From assembly GCA_031273405.1 (NCBI GenBank), contig JAISRW010000078.1:1-10208 (forward strand): a stretch of DNA of 10,208 bases, read 5' to 3'. The DNA is from Treponema sp. (GTDB taxonomy: Bacteria > Spirochaetota > Spirochaetia > Treponematales > Breznakiellaceae). Positions 6,612-10,208 of this stretch are shown in pieces (positions within the stretch are counted from its first letter, which is position 1; each line of letters starts with the position of its first letter). The notes below the pieces were generated by a model. The model did no database searches and was not told the origin of the DNA. It saw only the letters and a list, made by a program, of their open reading frames with translations. The translations under genes were made by a program, and so were the position numbers.

Positions 6612-8749
6612 GTTTCCTCCTTATTGTTATCGGGATTATCGAGGTTTCCCGCTTCCCATACGTCCCTGGCGCTTAGGGGGATTTTGTTAAACGGGTGATC
6701 CATGGCCTGGGAAACCGCCTGCACATAGGACGCGGGGACGCAGCAGAAGGGAAGCTCCCCTATGCCCTTGGGGGCGGCCGTGTCGTTGCTGATAATATCG
6801 ACATAGATGGGCGGGAATTCCCCGGGAGAAGGAATATCGTACCGGGAGAAGAGATCCGCCGGGATTTTCCCGTTTTCGTAGCGGACTTGTTCCCGGCAGG
6901 CCCAGCCCAGGGCCTGCATGACCGCTGTTTTCAGGGAGCGCCTGGCCCTGGACCGGGAAAGGATTTTCCCCCCCTCCGCGACAAACCAGACGCCCCGTAT
7001 CTTTGGCTGGAAGGAGACGGACTCGATTTCGATCTCCGTTACCGCCGCCCCCCAGCCGGGGCGGGAAAAGGTGTCGGACTTAATATGACCCTGCCCTCCC
7101 CAGGCGCTTGTCTTATCCGGGCGCCCCGTCTTCCGCACGGTTATGGGCAAGGGATCCCGAAAACGCTGCTTCCGTATGGTCCGGCAGCCCCGTTCCACCA
7201 GCCTGGTAAGCTCGGTGATGTTCCTGGAAAGGCTGGCGGGCCCCGAGTCGGGGATCTCGTCGGTGCTGTCGGCTTTGAAGCGGATCTGGTTCGGATCCAC
7301 CCCTAGGATCTCCGCCGCTATGTTCCGCCAGATCTGGATATAATCGGCCCCGGAAGAAACAATGCTGGTTTTGATTTCCAGGGAACCGTCTTTATCCAGG
7401 GTCAGTTCCACCCCGTATACACCCTTGCCGCTCCCGGTATAAAGGAATCCGTTCCCCTGAAAGGCGGCGGCAACGCCTATGCCCCGGAGGAGTTCGTCTT
7501 TTTTCCCCTCTTTGCTTTTCCGCCTGCTGGATCTGAGGAGCTCATAGGACGCCCATTTCCGGTAATAGCCGCTCATGGCCGCCGCCGAATCGATAAGTTC
7601 CGCCGCGGGGACAGGTTCCTTGAGGGGAATCCCGATGGCGAGTTTCTCGTTTTTGACCAGGATATTTCTTTTCCGCCACTCCGCGGGGTCTTCGCCCAGG
7701 GAATCGGCAATTCGGGAAACGTGGCGCTCGGCGGCGAAAAAGCCCTGGGCAAGGCCGAAGCCCCCCAGGGGCCCTTGGGGGGGGATATTGGTTTTTAAGG
7801 CGAAGCCGTCTATTTTTATGCCGCCCTGGCGGTAGATCCCCAGGCTTGCCAGGCAGAAGCGGTCCAGGATCTCCTCGGCAAAGACTCCCTGGGCGCCCAG
7901 GTTTGTCAGCCCCCGGATTTCGGAGCCCAGGATTTCCCCTTTCTTCCCCAGGGCGCTGCGGATGGAGACTTCCGCGGGATTCCGCTTGGGAGAAAAACAG
8001 AAATCCTCCTCCCTGGTGAGCATGATCTTGACCGGCTTCCTGGTGACAAAGGCCCCCAGGGCGGCGTGGCAGGAGACGAGGGATGGATACCAGATTTTAC
8101 CGTCCAGGTGGAACCCTATCTGCGTCGGGGCCACGGAAACGCGTTTCTCGCCGATTTTTAACATCCCCGTTAAAGAACGTTTTACATGGAAGGGCCACTG
8201 GGTCGCGGTATAAACTGTGAGCTTCCAGCCCTCCTGCCCTTCCTCCCCGGCAGGCTCCGCCCCGTCTTTCGGAGGGGGCAAAAAAACTGCCACTGCCCCG
8301 TGAGGTTCCGGATAATAGTGTTCCTGGCTCCCGGATATATACGTCCCCCGGACCTGGGGGAGGCTCTCGTTGAAGACAAAATCTTTTTTTCCCAGGCTGA
8401 TAGTCCGGCCCGCGATGACGTCGCCGGGATCGAAGCGGTTGAAGGACAGAACCGGGGGCTCTTCCGCGGCTGCCACCCTGGCCCGGGAGGCGTATTCTTC
8501 CAGTTTCGCCTCATCAGGCCCCACCAGGAGGGCTACAGGCTCCCCGATGTAGGAAAGGGTTTCCGAGGCCAGAACCGGCACGGGGAAACCGTCAAGCTGG
8601 TTTTTCCCCGGAATATCTTGTGCGCGGATAAGGGTGTAGGAATTGGGCAGCCTGGGAAGCTCGATGCCTTCCAGGCGGCCCCTGGCGACCGGGGAACGTA
8701 TGGTTATCCCGTAGAGCATACCCTTTACCAATACATCTTCGACAAACAC
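6608..8749 (-). CDS. Molybdopterin-binding catalytic subunit of a xanthine-dehydrogenase-family hydroxylase
   Basis: This large subunit (XdhA/CoxL family) should bind the molybdenum-pterin cofactor and hydroxylate the substrate. The 713-residue product has the a/b hammerhead domain at the N-terminus (FVEDVLVKGMLYGITIRSP at 2-20), QEHYYPEPHG (142-151), ATQ with Q184 in the position of the Mo-oxo glutamine, TREEDF (245-250), and a C-terminal GIGELPFCCVPASYVQAV containing the presumed catalytic glutamate E665. Two family loops are changed: GGGFGGK reads IGFHLDGK (211-218), and RGFG reads GGFG (329-332). The only usable start is GTG at 8749, 4 bases after the aminotransferase stop and without a clear ribosome site; the codons just upstream read GNI in frame, resembling the family's GxA before the FVEDV motif, but no start codon precedes them. 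No Mo-cofactor maturation gene is present in the window. The substrate cannot be read from the sequence. Confidence 0.88.
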   Translation of the reverse strand: MFVEDVLVKGMLYGITIRSPVARGRLEGIELPRLPNSYTLIRAQDIPGKNQLDGFPVPVLASETLSYIGEPVALLVGPDEAKLEEYASRARVAAAEEPPVLSFNRFDPGDVIAGRTISLGKKDFVFNESLPQVRGTYISGSQEHYYPEPHGAVAVFLPPPKDGAEPAGEEGQEGWKLTVYTATQWPFHVKRSLTGMLKIGEKRVSVAPTQIGFHLDGKIWYPSLVSCHAALGAFVTRKPVKIMLTREEDFCFSPKRNPAEVSIRSALGKKGEILGSEIRGLTNLGAQGVFAEEILDRFCLASLGIYRQGGIKIDGFALKTNIPPQGPLGGFGLAQGFFAAERHVSRIADSLGEDPAEWRKRNILVKNEKLAIGIPLKEPVPAAELIDSAAAMSGYYRKWASYELLRSSRRKSKEGKKDELLRGIGVAAAFQGNGFLYTGSGKGVYGVELTLDKDGSLEIKTSIVSSGADYIQIWRNIAAEILGVDPNQIRFKADSTDEIPDSGPASLSRNITELTRLVERGCRTIRKQRFRDPLPITVRKTGRPDKTSAWGGQGHIKSDTFSRPGWGAAVTEIEIESVSFQPKIRGVWFVAEGGKILSRSRARRSLKTAVMQALGWACREQVRYENGKIPADLFSRYDIPSPGEFPPIYVDIISNDTAAPKGIGELPFCCVPASYVQAVSQAMDHPFNKIPLSARDVWEAGNLDNPDNNKEET
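6615..6622 (-). promoter_or_regulatory. Strong ribosome binding site for the [2Fe-2S] subunit
   Basis: AAGGAGGA lies three bases upstream of the GTG at 6611, inside the last codons of the Mo-subunit gene. It supports the GTG start and suggests that the short subunit is translated efficiently despite a non-ATG start. Confidence 0.75.
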
Positions 8750-8753
8750 AATG

Positions 8754-9965
8754 TTACCGATTATATTCCAAAGCCAGCGCTTTGACCACCGTGATAACCC
8801 GTTCGACCTGGCGGGCCGTCATACCCGGCCAGATGGGGAGGGAAATGGTCCTGCTATAGGCCGCCATGGATTCGGGAAAATCGCCGTCTTCGAGGGAATA
8901 GCGTTTTTTGTAATAGGGCATGGTGTGGAGGGGGATAAAATGGACGGAGACCCCAATCCCGCTTTCCTGGAGTTTCTCGATAAAGCCGTTCCGGGATACA
9001 GCAAGCCGTTGGGGATTGATCCGCAAAGGATAAAGGTGGCGGGCGTCCCCCGCTCCGGTAGGGGGCAGGGTGAAATGCCCGTCGGCGCCAAAGGCCCGGT
9101 CGTATTGCAGCGCGATATTCTGCCGCAGGGCGAGCAGCGAGTCTGCCCGGGCGAGCTGCACCCTCCCCAGGGCGGAGAGTATGTCCGGGATATTGTATTT
9201 GAACCCCGGGGCGGCCACTTCGTAATACCAGGAAGCCTTGGTGTCGGTGTAGCGGTTCCAGACGCTCCGGTCTATGCCGTGGGAACGCATCACCGATATC
9301 CTTTCGGTCATGGCCGCGTCTCTGGTCACCACCATCCCCCCCTCGCCGGTGGTGATGGTTTTGGTGGCGTAGAACGAGAAAACTCCCGCATCCCCCAGGG
9401 TTCCGGCGTACCCGCCGGGGCCGAGGCGGGAGGGGAAGGAATGGGCCGCATCTTCTATCACCTTGAGGCCGTATCCGGCGGCTGCGGAGAGGATGGCCTC
9501 CATGGCGCAGGGAAGCCCGCCGTAGTGGACGGGGATGACTGCCTTGGCCCTGCCGGGGGGGAGCTTGCGAAGGGCCTTTTCCAGGGTTTCCGCATTTATA
9601 TGGAAGGTTCCGGGGGCGGCGTCGACAAAAACCACCTCCGCCCCCAGGTAGCGGGCCGCCTCGGCGGTGGAAGTAAAGGTCAGCGAAGGGACCAGCACCA
9701 GATCCCCGGGCCCTATGCCGCAGGCTTCCAGAGCCAGGTGGAGCCCCGAAGTGGCTGAATTAACCGCCAGGGCGGCCAGGGGAGGGGAAGGCTTTTCCCC
9801 CGGGGGCGAAAGAAAAGCGGCGAATTCCTTCTCAAACTCCAGGGTTTCTTTCCCGGTGGTAAGCCAGCCGGAGCGGAGAACCCTCAGAACCGCCTCTTCT
9901 TCTTCCCTGCCGATAAAAGGCCGGGCGAAGGGAATCGGATCGTCCATACAGCGTGTATCACTCAT
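8754..9965 (-). CDS. DegT/DnrJ/EryC1/StrS-family PLP-dependent aminotransferase
   Basis: Members of this family mostly aminate keto-sugars bound to nucleotides, for surface glycans, glycoproteins or antibiotics. The 403-residue product has the fold-type-I order: ARPFIGREEEEAVLRVLRSG (14-33), NSATSGLHLAL (69-79), PSLTFTSTAEA (93-103), HYGGLPCAME (147-156), EDAAHS with the PLP-ring aspartate D172, and FYATKTITTGEGG (199-211) with K202 as the Schiff-base lysine. PGFKYNIPDI (253-262) and GIGVSVHFIPLH (336-347) are also typical. The ATG at 9965 is preceded by a weak GTGGG; a second Met at residue 7 has none. It opens the hydroxylase block, with only 4 bases before the Mo-subunit start. No other sugar-nucleotide gene is visible here, so the substrate is open. 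Confidence 0.92.
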   Translation of the reverse strand: MSDTRCMDDPIPFARPFIGREEEEAVLRVLRSGWLTTGKETLEFEKEFAAFLSPPGEKPSPPLAALAVNSATSGLHLALEACGIGPGDLVLVPSLTFTSTAEAARYLGAEVVFVDAAPGTFHINAETLEKALRKLPPGRAKAVIPVHYGGLPCAMEAILSAAAGYGLKVIEDAAHSFPSRLGPGGYAGTLGDAGVFSFYATKTITTGEGGMVVTRDAAMTERISVMRSHGIDRSVWNRYTDTKASWYYEVAAPGFKYNIPDILSALGRVQLARADSLLALRQNIALQYDRAFGADGHFTLPPTGAGDARHLYPLRINPQRLAVSRNGFIEKLQESGIGVSVHFIPLHTMPYYKKRYSLEDGDFPESMAAYSRTISLPIWPGMTARQVERVITVVKALALEYNR

Positions 9966-9988
9966 AATTTAAACCCACTTTCTTGAGG

Positions 9989-10016
9989 CTTTCCCAAAAC
10001 TTCAGTTTTGGGAAAG
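9989..10016. repeat. 28-base palindrome, copy 2, upstream of the aminotransferase
   Basis: Arms CTTTCCCAAAACT (9989-10001) and complement (10004-10016) flank a TC centre. It matches copy 1 at 5178-5205 in inverted orientation with no mismatch over 28 bases, whereas the flanks differ. It lies between the TATAAT at 10030-10035 and the aminotransferase ATG at 9965, so it would form a hairpin at the 5' end of that mRNA. Confidence 0.85.
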
Positions 10017-10029
10017 TAACCTTAAATTT

Positions 10030-10035
10030 ATTATA
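10030..10035 (-). promoter_or_regulatory. Candidate -10 box (TATAAT) for the aminotransferase-hydroxylase block
   Basis: A perfect TATAAT lies in the run TATATATAATAAATTTAA on the minus strand, about 65 bases upstream of the aminotransferase ATG. The -35 position at 17-base spacing reads GGAGTT, a poor match, and overlaps the half palindrome. An activator or a different sigma factor could compensate; this is inference. Confidence 0.35.
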
Positions 10036-10043
10036 TATAGAGC

Positions 10044-10056
10044 CTTTCCCAAAACT
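10044..10056. repeat. Half copy of the palindrome arm
   Basis: The 13-base arm CTTTCCCAAAACT recurs exactly, preceded by GAGC as copy 2 is preceded by GAGG, but the returning arm is missing and the sequence continues CCGGAAAATAG. It is either a decayed third copy or an independent site next to the -10 box. Confidence 0.7.
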
Positions 10057-10094
10057 CCGGAAAATAGTCAGAATCGGCCGAGGGCGGGTACGTA

Positions 10095-10155
10095 ATGCCT
10101 CACGTAAAAATGACACCATGAGGGATATATGCCTCAAGGTAAAAATGACACTATG
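10095..10155. repeat. Two direct repeats with core TAAAAATGACAC
   Basis: Copy A is at 10095-10120 and copy B at 10129-10155. Both begin ATGCCTCA, share TAAAAATGACAC and end ATG, differing by one inserted base and two substitutions. Start-to-start spacing is 34 bases. On the minus strand the core reads GTGTCATTTTTA. Tandem terminal repeats of this kind occur at IS21-family ends, but no transposase is visible on either side within the window, so a binding site or an element remnant are equally open. Confidence 0.6.
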
Positions 10156-10208
10156 GCTATTGAGAAACACGGTTTACTTTAGCGGCTTGCCCGGCGAGCC
10201 GGCGGTCA

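Larger units (their letters stand above)
9966..10208. other. Non-coding region upstream of the aminotransferase, reaching the right edge
   Basis: This 243-base AT-richer stretch holds palindrome copy 2 (9989-10016), a TATAAT on the minus strand (10035-10030), a half copy of the palindrome arm (10044-10056), and two direct repeats with the core TAAAAATGACAC (10095-10155). The last 50 bases are GC-rich again; a minus-strand frame there closes with TAG at 10159-10157, but 16 codons are too few to call a gene. A 70-codon frame running through the repeats is judged spurious. Confidence 0.6.

Noticed and set aside
8751..9758. A 335-codon plus-strand open frame
   Set aside because: It is the antisense shadow of the aminotransferase: glycine- and proline-rich and without motifs.
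9989..10155. A CRISPR array or phage attachment site made of the repeats
   Set aside because: The repeats are of two unrelated kinds, only two or three copies each, without regular spacers, and there is no cas or integrase gene in the window.
9958..10170. A 70-codon minus-strand frame upstream of the aminotransferase
   Set aside because: It runs through the palindrome, the half copy and both direct repeats, overlaps the aminotransferase start, has no ribosome site and no protein-like pattern.
10157..10208. End of a minus-strand gene at the right edge
   Set aside because: Only 16 codons precede the TAG at 10159-10157; this cannot be told from chance.

Overview
The window reads as accessory chromosome from a Gram-negative, spirochaete-like bacterium. 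A treponeme is my best guess, resting on the general look of the proteins: an outer-membrane barrel beside aroB, a fused PEP mutase, and short palindromes in AT-richer gaps of an otherwise GC-rich sequence. No rRNA or other marker settles this. Every credible gene lies on the minus strand, so transcription runs from high to low coordinates, in two blocks.

Block 1 (9965 down to 5264): a DegT/StrS-type PLP aminotransferase, then the three subunits of a xanthine-dehydrogenase-family molybdenum hydroxylase in the order Mo subunit, [2Fe-2S] subunit, FAD subunit. Gaps are 4 bases or less, or the genes overlap, so this looks like one translationally coupled unit. The hydroxylase keeps its cofactor architecture, but several family signatures are altered (the GGGFGGK loop, the RGFG loop and the QCGFCTPG loop). 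Its substrate may therefore not be a usual purine or aldehyde.

Block 2 (4972 down to the left edge): 3-dehydroquinate synthase (aroB), an exported POTRA-plus-barrel outer-membrane protein, phosphoenolpyruvate mutase with an N-terminal cytidylyltransferase-like domain (pepM), and phosphonopyruvate decarboxylase (ppd, cut by the left edge). PepM and Ppd make the first two steps of phosphonate biosynthesis: PEP to phosphonopyruvate to phosphonoacetaldehyde. A 2-aminoethylphosphonate transaminase or similar gene is expected beyond the left edge.

The two gaps carry the most unusual non-coding signal. A 28-base near-perfect palindrome (13-base arms, arm CTTTCCCAAAACT) occurs once ahead of each block. 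The two copies are exact reverse complements of one another, and each lies just downstream of a promoter-like sequence, so it would fold near the 5' end of each mRNA. A half copy sits beside the TATAAT of the right-hand gap. A separate direct repeat (core TAAAAATGACAC) near the right edge resembles a mobile-element end but cannot be assigned.
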